A stretch of 35,690 nucleotides of DNA, taken from positions 1 to 35,690 of the forward strand of contig JAUVCG010000004.1 of NCBI GenBank assembly GCA_030595785.1. The letters run 5' to 3'. Below are positions 9,256 through 16,246 of the stretch, in pieces (positions within the stretch are counted from its first letter, which is position 1; every line of letters starts with the position of its first letter). The DNA is from Kiritimatiellales bacterium. GTDB taxonomy: Bacteria > Verrucomicrobiota > Kiritimatiellia > Kiritimatiellales > Pontiellaceae. The position numbers and the translations under genes were made by a program. The notes below the pieces were generated by a model. The model saw only the letters and a list, made by a program, of their open reading frames with translations, searched no databases and was not told the DNA's origin.

Positions 9256-9309
9256 AAAGTAGAGCAAGCGTCCCGCTTGCCTGAACGAGCGGGACGCCCA
9301 TTCTACTTT
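9256..9309. repeat. Long intergenic hairpin with two nested stems
   Basis: The outer arms AAAGTAGA (9256-9263) and TCTACTTT (9302-9309) pair perfectly. The inner arms GCGTCCCGCT (9268-9277) and AGCGGGACGC (9288-9297) also pair perfectly around a 10-nt loop. It lies downstream of the BNR_4 gene, where it could protect the 3' end of the transcript or be a mobile hairpin repeat. Confidence 0.7.
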
Positions 9310-9400
9310 ATACCGAGAAGTTTTAGTCGATGGTATTAGAGAGCCGCCACTACATGCCCCAAAAACAACCCGCCTGAAGAGGGGGACATAAACTCCTGTT

Positions 9401-9416
9401 TGTTCATATTTGGACA
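9401..9416. promoter_or_regulatory. IclR-type operator copy 4, upstream of the PEP-CTERM gene
   Basis: The sequence TGTTCATATTTGGACA is an exact repeat of the copy at 6302, with the next bases GTTTT also shared. It is 138 bp upstream of the start at 9555. A TATTTT at 9431-9436 lies 15 bp after TTGGAC and could be a weak -10. Confidence 0.65.
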
Positions 9417-9554
9417 GTTTTCGTTTTTCCTATTTTTTTTTATGGTTCCCCTTCCGCTCTGGGTATACGACACACGTACGTAGGCGGCATCCGACTCGAT
9501 CAGAAAGATTGGGGGGGGGCGCCTAGAGTAGACACAACATAAGGAGAGTACCTC

Positions 9555-10256
9555 ATGATGAAGTATATAAATAAAGGGTTCCTATGCTTGGCGATTGCCG
9601 GGCTGGGGATTTCTGCAACGGCCGACGAATTTTTTGATTTTGAATCAGATAATGTCGGTTATTCTTACGGTGGCAGTGCAGTTGTCGTCGCTGGGGGAAG
9701 TGCCAGTGCGCAGTCGCTTGAGCTGCCTGCCACAAGCAACAGCTCCGGCTATGTGCCCTTGACGCCTATTGACCAGGCAGATGACTCAACAACCGTCCAA
9801 TTCGATGCGCAGTGGAGTGATTCCAATAATGGAGATTTTGGGATAGGATTATCCGAGGTTGCTACTATTAGCGAGTGGAATCAGTTCGGTCCTTATGTGG
9901 CAGGGACCACTGCTGGCGACCTACTTTATAGGGACGGCGGTAGTTCCCTTAAACTCACCACCCTCCCCGTTGACTTCAGTATACATGATTGGCACACCTT
10001 CAAAATGGTTTTGAGCCAAACCACTGAAACCTACGACCTGTTTATTGATGGAGTTCAGTATGCAACGGGCGCAGCATATCGCGATCAAGGAACCAATGAA
10101 GACCTTGTAACTTTAGGCATGAAGGGAAATAGTGACTCCACAACTGGTTTTGCCAGAGTAGATAACATTACTGTGATTCCTGAGCCGGCCACTCTGGGCA
10201 TGGTTGCCGCGTTTGGAGGGGGACTCCTCTTCATCCGCCGCCGCTTAATGATCTAG
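9555..10256 (+). CDS. Small secreted LamG-like protein with PEP-CTERM sorting signal
   Basis: The 233-aa protein has a signal peptide (start MMKYINKGFLCLAIAGLGIS), a single LamG/concanavalin-like beta-sandwich (about residues 30-200, with WHTFKMVLSQTTETYDLFID) and a C-terminal PEP-CTERM tail. The tail reads VIPEPATLG (207-215), then a hydrophobic stretch and the basic end RRRLM. PEP-CTERM tails are cut and handled by exosortase (EpsH) and usually mark extracellular or surface proteins linked with exopolysaccharide; no exosortase is in the window. The middle of the gene is almost identical in DNA to the start of the gene at 13939. Two start codons (9555, 9558) follow AAGGAGAG. A terminator follows the stop. 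A glycan-binding or surface-display role is inference. Confidence 0.88.
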   Translation: MMKYINKGFLCLAIAGLGISATADEFFDFESDNVGYSYGGSAVVVAGGSASAQSLELPATSNSSGYVPLTPIDQADDSTTVQFDAQWSDSNNGDFGIGLSEVATISEWNQFGPYVAGTTAGDLLYRDGGSSLKLTTLPVDFSIHDWHTFKMVLSQTTETYDLFIDGVQYATGAAYRDQGTNEDLVTLGMKGNSDSTTGFARVDNITVIPEPATLGMVAAFGGGLLFIRRRLMI

Positions 10257-10282
10257 TATTTCGCGAATTGGAAATCTGATCG

Positions 10283-10315
10283 GGCCGGAATTGATTTTTC
10301 TTTTCCGGCCTTTTT
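10283..10315 (+). terminator. Rho-independent terminator after the PEP-CTERM gene
   Basis: The stem GGCCGGAA (10283-10290) and TTCCGGCC (10303-10310) encloses a T-rich loop and is followed by TTTTT. It stands between the PEP-CTERM gene and the PL8 gene, so PL8 expression needs read-through or a promoter in 10316-10405. Confidence 0.85.
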
Positions 10316-10422
10316 CGGCTAAAAGGTCGCCGGGGGCGAATGGATCCCGAATATCTGTTCACTGCAATCAGGAGCCCCTGCCTCACGGACTGGGTTCTGA
10401 ACATTTAGAAGGATTATTGAAG

Positions 10423-13311
10423 ATGAAAAAGTTATGCCTCATGAGTTTGCTAGGGCTGTTGGGCTCTATGGGTGTATTGCAACCCGTTTATGCGGAATGG
10501 GTGTTGCTGGATGATTTTAATTCGTATTTCGAGTCTTCTGACATCTCCACCGTTTCGGGGAGTGGATGGGTGACGCCGGATAAACCCTTCGCGGTGGTGC
10601 CAGCACCGGATAGCGATGGTGGATTCGGGCTACGCAATGCCGAAATGCCGGAAAGCTCAACGGCTGCCCGGAAGGATTTAATGCAAACGGTGAGTTCCGG
10701 CAAGGCTGCCCTGCGATTCAGGTTCCACACGTCGGACAAGGGGTGCGGAACCGCGATGGGTTTTTCGAATGGTGATGATAACGAGTACACCGCCTTCAAT
10801 GCGTATGCAAGTTTCAGCAGTTCCGGCGATTTTCTCGTTCGGGACGGAGCGAGCAATTATACGACCGATCAGAGCGACTCCGTGCTGGCAAACACGTGGT
10901 ACACGCTTTGGCTGGTTGCCGACAAGGGGAGCAATAGCTACGAAGCTTGGATTCAAGGCGGTGTTTTTTCAACACAGACACAACTTTCCCATTCAACAGG
11001 GGATTCCTCCTTTGCATTTCGCTCAACGGATAGCATCCAGGAGTTCCAGATGGTCAAGTCGACCACCGGGGTTGGGGAAGTCCTGATCATTGATGATATC
11101 TATGTGGACTACACGGGAGAATTAGCTCCAGAACCAGCAGGGCTGGTGGTTTATTTTTCCATAGAGGGGAGTTCAAACGTGACCGTCAATGCTACGGGAC
11201 TGTCCGGGTTGCTGGAATATACGCTGCAAAGCACATCGAGTTTGGTGTCTGGAACGTGGATGAATGTCGCCCCGCCGGTGTCTGGAGTGATTGAAGCCAA
11301 TTGGTCGACTCCTCTTGACGCCCCTGCAGGTTTTTTCCGTGTTGTTGGAGTCGAAGCCTGGATAGCCGATCTGGCTTTGTTTCAGGAGCAGTTTGTTGAC
11401 ATCCATGCAAATGATCCCCCCGAGAGCTCGACCGTGCAGGAATTTCTCGATACCCAACTGGCGAATGGAAGCTGGCTGGCCATTGATTATACCAGCACCG
11501 TGCCGGGAAACTGGCCAACGCGCGAGCATTTAGACCGGCTTGTCGCAATGGCAGTGGCCTATGTCAGCCCAGATTCATCTTTCTATCATGATGCAACGCT
11601 GAAAAACGGGATTCTTGTCGGATTGGAATTCTGGCTGGATAATGATTTTCGAAATAGCAACTGGTACAATGATCAGATTGGGGTGCCGGAGCGGATTGGC
11701 AAGGTAATGGTGCTGCTGGGGTCGGAGATGCCGGATTCATTGGTGGACCAAGCGATGGGAACGGTTTTCAGTAGTTCACGAACCTTTTTTGGCCTAACCG
11801 GTCAGAACAAGGTTTGGAAAGCGGGCGTTGAGCTGATGAAAGGCTGGCTGAACAGCGATGCCGGGCTAGTAGAGGAGGCCGCCACCGAAATTTGGTCGGA
11901 GTTGCTGGTCACAACCGGTGAGGGAATCCAACCGGATTGGAGCTTTTATCAGCACGGAGCCATGTTCCAGATCGGCAACTACGGCCTCTCCTTTGCAGAA
12001 AGCCAGAGCCTTTGGGTCGGCGCATTGAATGAGACCCTTTTTGAGGTTGATGAAACCCGGCTGGATATTCTGAGAAACTTCTTGCTGAACGGGTGTGCGT
12101 GGGTGCTTTGGAACGACATGTTTGACCTGAGTGCATGCGGGCGGCAGATTGACGAGGGGAATCAGGCCGGAAAAGGGGCGCGGCTTCGTAGCCTCTTGGC
12201 GAGAATGGAAACGGTGGATACCGCTTATCAAGCGGACTACGCAACCCGTCTTCAATGGCCGAACGAGCTGGTGGGGAGCAAGGTTTTCTGGCGCTCGGAT
12301 TTTACGATGCACCGCCGCACGAATTGGTATGCTTCGGTAAGAATGTGTTCCAACCGCATTGAGGGCGGTGAGGATACAAATGAGGAGAATATGCTGGGCC
12401 TACACCAATCCGATGGAGTTCTGCTGGTTCACCAGACCGGTCAGGAATATGCCGACATCGCCGGACTGTGGAACTGGCGCCGCCCACCGGGAACCACGGT
12501 GGATCAAGGCATTTCCAATCTGCGCCCCACGGATAGTGCCATGTTGGGCCGTACGGCGTTTGTCGGAGGTTTGGGCGATCATGATGCCGGGGTTTCCTCC
12601 ATGATGTATGAACGTAACTCACTGTCCGCCCGGAAGGCATGGTTTTTTGAGGAGAACGCGATCATCTGTCTCGGGGCGGGAATTGATGGAACGACCCTTT
12701 CCAACGTGTTTACCTCCATCGAACAATCGCTTCTGAACGGATCGGTCACTAGTTCGGTCGGATCGGTTTCAGTTGGAAAAACAGCGCTGCCGGCGGGAGC
12801 ATGGGTTCATCATGCCGACATCGGCTATCAATTGGAGCAGGCGGCAAGCGTGCAGGTTGAGACCGTTGTCGGAAACTGGGAAGACGTGTTTTACAATCTC
12901 GGAAACCGGCCCGTCACGGGAGAAGTATTTAGTGTCTGGATGGATCATGGCCAGTCACCGGGTCAACAAACCTACGCCTATACGGTCTATCCGCAGACCA
13001 GCGCGAGCGAGATGGCAAGCAGAATTCAGAACCACCAGACCACGATTCTCTCGAATACAACCGAATTGCAGGCCACGGAAGGAGCCCAAGGCGTTCATGC
13101 GGTCTTTTACTCCGCCGGACAGCTGTCCACAGGAGCCGGAAATGTGATTGAAGTTAGCGACCCCTGCATTCTTAGCTTGCGGTCGAATATCCTGCAGGTC
13201 TGCGATCCCACCCAAAGCCTAAACTCCATTACCGTGACGGTTGATGGGCAAGCAGCGTTGGTGGATCTCCCAACGGGGGGATACGCCGGAAAACAGGTGA
13301 TTGTACAATGA
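10423..13311 (+). CDS. Secreted PL8-family polysaccharide lyase with N-terminal LamG-like domain
   Basis: The protein has 962 aa from ATG 10423, preceded by AGAAGGA at 10407-10413; an in-frame start at 10291 lies inside the terminator and is unlikely. It has a signal peptide, a LamG-like domain (about residues 25-230), a short module ending FFRVVG (about 245-305), then the PL8 alpha-domain and beta-sandwiches. PL8 lyases cleave hyaluronan, chondroitin or xanthan-type uronates. His511 (YQHG) and Tyr520 (NYGL) keep the nine-residue spacing of the catalytic His225/Tyr234 of Flavobacterium chondroitinase AC. The Asn-containing motif EENMLG (Asn656) and WNWRRPPGTTV are also present. In GRQIDE (Arg574) the second Arg of the usual R-x3-R pair appears to be Glu578, so specificity may differ. 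The stop overlaps the VOC gene by four bases. Confidence 0.87.
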   Translation: MKKLCLMSLLGLLGSMGVLQPVYAEWVLLDDFNSYFESSDISTVSGSGWVTPDKPFAVVPAPDSDGGFGLRNAEMPESSTAARKDLMQTVSSGKAALRFRFHTSDKGCGTAMGFSNGDDNEYTAFNAYASFSSSGDFLVRDGASNYTTDQSDSVLANTWYTLWLVADKGSNSYEAWIQGGVFSTQTQLSHSTGDSSFAFRSTDSIQEFQMVKSTTGVGEVLIIDDIYVDYTGELAPEPAGLVVYFSIEGSSNVTVNATGLSGLLEYTLQSTSSLVSGTWMNVAPPVSGVIEANWSTPLDAPAGFFRVVGVEAWIADLALFQEQFVDIHANDPPESSTVQEFLDTQLANGSWLAIDYTSTVPGNWPTREHLDRLVAMAVAYVSPDSSFYHDATLKNGILVGLEFWLDNDFRNSNWYNDQIGVPERIGKVMVLLGSEMPDSLVDQAMGTVFSSSRTFFGLTGQNKVWKAGVELMKGWLNSDAGLVEEAATEIWSELLVTTGEGIQPDWSFYQHGAMFQIGNYGLSFAESQSLWVGALNETLFEVDETRLDILRNFLLNGCAWVLWNDMFDLSACGRQIDEGNQAGKGARLRSLLARMETVDTAYQADYATRLQWPNELVGSKVFWRSDFTMHRRTNWYASVRMCSNRIEGGEDTNEENMLGLHQSDGVLLVHQTGQEYADIAGLWNWRRPPGTTVDQGISNLRPTDSAMLGRTAFVGGLGDHDAGVSSMMYERNSLSARKAWFFEENAIICLGAGIDGTTLSNVFTSIEQSLLNGSVTSSVGSVSVGKTALPAGAWVHHADIGYQLEQAASVQVETVVGNWEDVFYNLGNRPVTGEVFSVWMDHGQSPGQQTYAYTVYPQTSASEMASRIQNHQTTILSNTTELQATEGAQGVHAVFYSAGQLSTGAGNVIEVSDPCILSLRSNILQVCDPTQSLNSITVTVDGQAALVDLPTGGYAGKQVIVQ

Positions 13312-13694
13312 AAATCGAACATCTTGCTTATCAGGTAGCTGATCCGGCAACCGTGGCCAACTGGTATGGGGAACAGCTTGGCTTTACCGTCAAACGGGCA
13401 TCTGATTCGCCGGTTCCAGTTCGCTTCCTAGCGGATGAAACAGGACAGGTGATGCTTGAGATTTACAACAATCCAACCGTCGAAACGCCAGACTACGCTT
13501 CGATGGATCCTCTTCTGCTCCACCTCGCCTTTGTCTGCGATGATGTGCCCGGAACGGTAGACCGGTTGGTGGGCGCGGGTGCCAGCAAGCTATCTGGGCC
13601 AGAGAAGCTCGATAGCGGAGACCAATTGGCCATGCTGCGCGACCCGTGGGGGTTGGCGATCCAGCTTTGTTGCCGTGCCCAGCCGATGGTGTGA
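13308..13694 (+). CDS. VOC (glyoxalase/bleomycin-resistance fold) family protein coupled to the PL8 lyase
   Basis: The protein has 128 aa and its ATG overlaps the PL8 stop (ATGA), so it is almost certainly translated together with the lyase. It shows two beta-alpha-beta-beta-beta repeats typical of VOC proteins, with possible metal ligands His5 (IEHLAY), a Glu in VMLEIY, a His in LLHLAF and, unusually, Gln in place of the last Glu (LAIQL). It has no signal peptide, so it stays in the cytoplasm while the lyase is secreted. VOC members include lyases, epimerases, dioxygenases and isomerases. A role in handling a keto-uronate or other product of the pathway is possible, but nothing in the sequence proves it. 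Confidence 0.82.
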   Translation: MKIEHLAYQVADPATVANWYGEQLGFTVKRASDSPVPVRFLADETGQVMLEIYNNPTVETPDYASMDPLLLHLAFVCDDVPGTVDRLVGAGASKLSGPEKLDSGDQLAMLRDPWGLAIQLCCRAQPMV

Positions 13695-13716
13695 TTCGCA
13701 TGGGGGATTCGCACAT

Positions 13717-13732
13717 GGTTCATATGTGAACG
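13717..13732. promoter_or_regulatory. IclR-type operator copy 5, upstream of the duplicated LamG gene
   Basis: GGTTCATATGTGAACG contains the near-perfect palindrome GTTCATATGTGAAC and matches the consensus except at the outer bases and one inner base. It is followed by GTTTTTT, as in copies 3 and 4. GTGAAC with GATTAT 17 bp downstream could be the promoter. Confidence 0.5.
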
Positions 13733-13938
13733 TTTTTTAAATTTTTTAGATTATGTTTTTGTGTAACGCCTTTTTGTTAATGTACTCTGCTCCCATATCG
13801 GAAAAGGCATGTAGCCGGATGGGGAAATGCAAGGTTGCAAGCTGTAAAGTTCGGTGGAAACAAATGAGTTGGCTCCGGTGAAAACCCGAGCTGGAAAATC
13901 GTGGCACGCATGATGGTCATGCAACAAATAGGGGAAGT

Positions 13939-15864
13939 ATGATGAAAACAAGAGTAAAAGTATGTGCAGGGATTGCTTTGCTGCTTGGTGCAGTGATGAG
14001 TATTAACGCTCAAATCGTTACGAATGTGGTGGAGGAGTTTGATTTTGAATCAGATGCTCCCGGTACAAGTTACGGGGGCAATGCCGTCGTCGCTACTGGA
14101 GGAAGTGCCAGTGCGCAGTCGCTTGAGCTGCCTGCCACAAGCAACAGCTCCGGCTATGTGCCCTTGACGCCTATTGACCAGGCAGATGACTCAACAACCG
14201 TCCAATTCGATGCGCAGTGGAGTAGTTCCAATAATGGAGATATTGGGATAGGATTATCCGAGGTTGCTACTATTAGCGAGTGGAATCAGTTCGGTCCTTA
14301 TGTGGCAGGGACCACTGCTGGTGCCCTACTTCATAGGGACGGTGGTGCTTCCGTTCCGGTACCCAACCTCCCCGTTGGCTTCAGTATAAATGATTGGCAC
14401 ACCTTCAAAATGGTTTTGAGCCAAACCACTGAAACCTACGACCTGTTTATTGATGGAGTTCAGTATGCAACGGACGCAGCATATCGCGATCAAGGAACCA
14501 ATGAAGACCTTGTAACTTTAGGCATGAAGGGAAATAGTGCCTCCACAACTGGTTTTGCCAGAATAGACAACATTGTGGTCAAGGCCGCTTTTGACCTTTC
14601 GGAAAACCATCCTCCGGTGTTCTCGGAGAATCCAATCACCGGAACCAATGCCACAGAGGGTGTCGCCTACAGCGATACCATCGCAGGCTCCGCAATAGAT
14701 CCCAATGGCGATCAGGTGTACTACTATAAAGTGAGCGGACCGGATTGGTTGATTGTTGCAACCAATGGGGATCTATCCGGCACTCCTGATGTTGCGGGCG
14801 GCGGGGGTGTAATTGGATTTGGCGTGAGCGCATCCGACGGTTCGCTCTCAAACCAAGCGACGTTGAACATTGATGTCACCCTCGAAGATGGCGCAACCAT
14901 TTTCGAGGCCACAATCGATGATAACCTGCTCAATGCTGCAAACTGGAGTGAAGGCCTTCCCTCCGGCAACGCCAGAACAGAAGGTGTGATCGCCATCGAT
15001 GGCTCGTATACAGGCGTCACCCAACTCCATCCATGGATATCCGGAGCAACCGTTGTCGTCTCCAACAACGCTGTTTTAACCCTAGCCTACGACCTGTCGG
15101 TCAAGGATGCAACGATGATCGTCAACGATGCTACCCTCATCATTGCCGACGATATCTACATTGAAGGCGGTACGCTGATTTTCAATGCCGGCAGTGCGTC
15201 ATCCTGTACCGATGATCTTCGGGCAACCAAGTTTGGGGGAAAGATCATCATCAATGGCGGAACACATTCCTCGGGGCCTGATCCCGACCATAGTGTCGGC
15301 GCAAGCGCAACGTGTGGAATGGAGCTTCTTGGTGGCACCATAACAGCTGGTTCATTCAGCTTTGCAGCCGGATCGACCAATAGCGTTGGCGGTTCCGCGG
15401 TTCTGGCCAGCGCAGGTTCATCGACCACATTTGTCGACGCGGAGGGAGCGATTGACCTTGCTCCGGACTGGACCGGTTCATGGACTATTGGATCTTTTGT
15501 TGCCGGCGACTGGAAGACCATCGTGACCAACACCGCCAATGGCTTCACCTTGGAGGGCACAGCGATTGATGGGGCAAGCTTCGACGTTGGTTTTGCCGTT
15601 TCACCCGATGGAACGACCCTGACCAGAGTCTTCACCAAGATTCCTGCCGAACTTTCTATCGCACCGGTTTCCGGCGGCACAGAAATCGAGATTTCATGGT
15701 TTGGAGAGCCGTTGCTGGTCTATGAGGTGCAAACCAACTCCAATCTAATTATTTCAGAGGGTTGGCAGCCGTTTATGATCAATATTGATGGCGAAGGAGA
15801 AACCATCACCGTCACCAATATGATTGGACCAGACCAAACCTTCTACCGGGTCATTACGAAATAA
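13939..15864 (+). CDS. Secreted multidomain protein whose LamG-like domain duplicates the PEP-CTERM gene
   Basis: The 641-aa protein has a signal peptide (MMKTRVKVCAGIALLLGAVM). Residues about 30-210 are nearly the same LamG-like domain as in the gene at 9555. A putative Ig-like (He_PIG-type) domain follows at about 222-318 (PPVFSENPITGTNATEGVAY, DLSGTPDVAGGGGVIGFGVS). Next comes a repetitive beta-helix-like section (about 325-560; TMIVNDATLIIADDIYIEGG, INGGTHSSG), and a C-terminal module ending TFYRVITK. There is no PEP-CTERM tail. No catalytic domain is recognisable; binding to glycan or to the cell surface is the most reasonable guess. GGGGAAG (13931-13937) is the ribosome site for the paired ATGs at 13939 and 13942. 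The gene has its own operator and a strong terminator. Confidence 0.82.
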   Translation: MMKTRVKVCAGIALLLGAVMSINAQIVTNVVEEFDFESDAPGTSYGGNAVVATGGSASAQSLELPATSNSSGYVPLTPIDQADDSTTVQFDAQWSSSNNGDIGIGLSEVATISEWNQFGPYVAGTTAGALLHRDGGASVPVPNLPVGFSINDWHTFKMVLSQTTETYDLFIDGVQYATDAAYRDQGTNEDLVTLGMKGNSASTTGFARIDNIVVKAAFDLSENHPPVFSENPITGTNATEGVAYSDTIAGSAIDPNGDQVYYYKVSGPDWLIVATNGDLSGTPDVAGGGGVIGFGVSASDGSLSNQATLNIDVTLEDGATIFEATIDDNLLNAANWSEGLPSGNARTEGVIAIDGSYTGVTQLHPWISGATVVVSNNAVLTLAYDLSVKDATMIVNDATLIIADDIYIEGGTLIFNAGSASSCTDDLRATKFGGKIIINGGTHSSGPDPDHSVGASATCGMELLGGTITAGSFSFAAGSTNSVGGSAVLASAGSSTTFVDAEGAIDLAPDWTGSWTIGSFVAGDWKTIVTNTANGFTLEGTAIDGASFDVGFAVSPDGTTLTRVFTKIPAELSIAPVSGGTEIEISWFGEPLLVYEVQTNSNLIISEGWQPFMINIDGEGETITVTNMIGPDQTFYRVITK

Positions 15865-15885
15865 ACATCGAGTGGCCGATCTGGG

Positions 15886-15912
15886 AAAAGCACCTGCAAA
15901 GGTGCTTTTTTT
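15886..15912 (+). terminator. Rho-independent terminator
   Basis: The stem AAAAGCACC (15886-15894) pairs with GGTGCTTTT (15901-15909) around the loop TGCAAA and continues in a run of T. It ends the transcript of the gene at 13939. Confidence 0.9.
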
Positions 15913-15974
15913 ATTCGTCTTGATTGGATATGATTAAGTGGCCGGCGTTCCTCAAGCCTCTTTGCTCGAGCCAC

Positions 15975-16005
15975 CGCCAGTGGCTCTAAGAGCCGCCACT
16001 ACATG
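15975..16005. repeat. Intergenic hairpin repeat, copy at 15975
   Basis: GCCAGTGGCTCTAAGAGCCGCCACTACATG repeats the block at 4526-4554; its left stem carries one C-to-T change that would still pair as G-U in RNA. The rest of the 382-bp space before the next gene holds the terminator, operator copy 6 and an untranslated leader (16120-16246) with GC-rich segments and no gene. Confidence 0.65.
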
Positions 16006-16079
16006 CCCCTCAAGAACGCAACAAAGATAACGCGGTCTTGGCCGCCCCACCCAACGCCCAAACCAAGAAAAATAGATAT

Positions 16080-16095
16080 TATCCATATCTGGACG
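16080..16095. promoter_or_regulatory. IclR-type operator copy 6 and likely promoter of the GH88 gene
   Basis: TATCCATATCTGGACG matches the consensus at 13 of 16 positions and is followed by ATTTTG. CTGGAC (16089-16094) and TAATAA (16112-16117) are 17 bp apart and look like -35 and -10 elements, so the operator would overlap the -35 box. Confidence 0.55.
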
Positions 16096-16246
16096 ATTTT
16101 GTTTTTTTCGATAATAAGGACTGGTAAACACCCGTGGGTTATCGTTTTGTGTCGGGTGATCGGGGGCATGCTCCTGCGGAGACGGGATCCGGAGCCCGAC
16201 CCCAAAAACCACAAGACCTCGTCACAACCAAACTCGGAGTGGAATT

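Larger units (their letters stand above)
9153..9554. other. 402-bp intergenic region packed with hairpins, an operator and a G9 tract
   Basis: No gene is visible. From left to right it holds a palindromic hairpin (9184-9203), a long hairpin (9256-9309), a TATACC...GGTATTA segment (9309-9337), the right half of the GCGGCTCT repeat (9341-9356), the operator copy (9401-9416), a T-rich tract (9420-9442), a run of nine G (9511-9519) and the ribosome site AAGGAGAG (9541-9548) of the next gene. Confidence 0.7.

Noticed and set aside
10291-10422. Start of the PL8 gene at 10291
   Set aside because: This start falls inside a terminator hairpin; ATG 10423 has a ribosome site and begins a signal peptide.
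13740-13930. Possible riboswitch in the leader of the 13939 gene (words such as CTCCGGTGAAAACCCGAG)
   Set aside because: It is faintly like a cobalamin element but lacks the conserved core order, and the downstream gene is not a vitamin gene.
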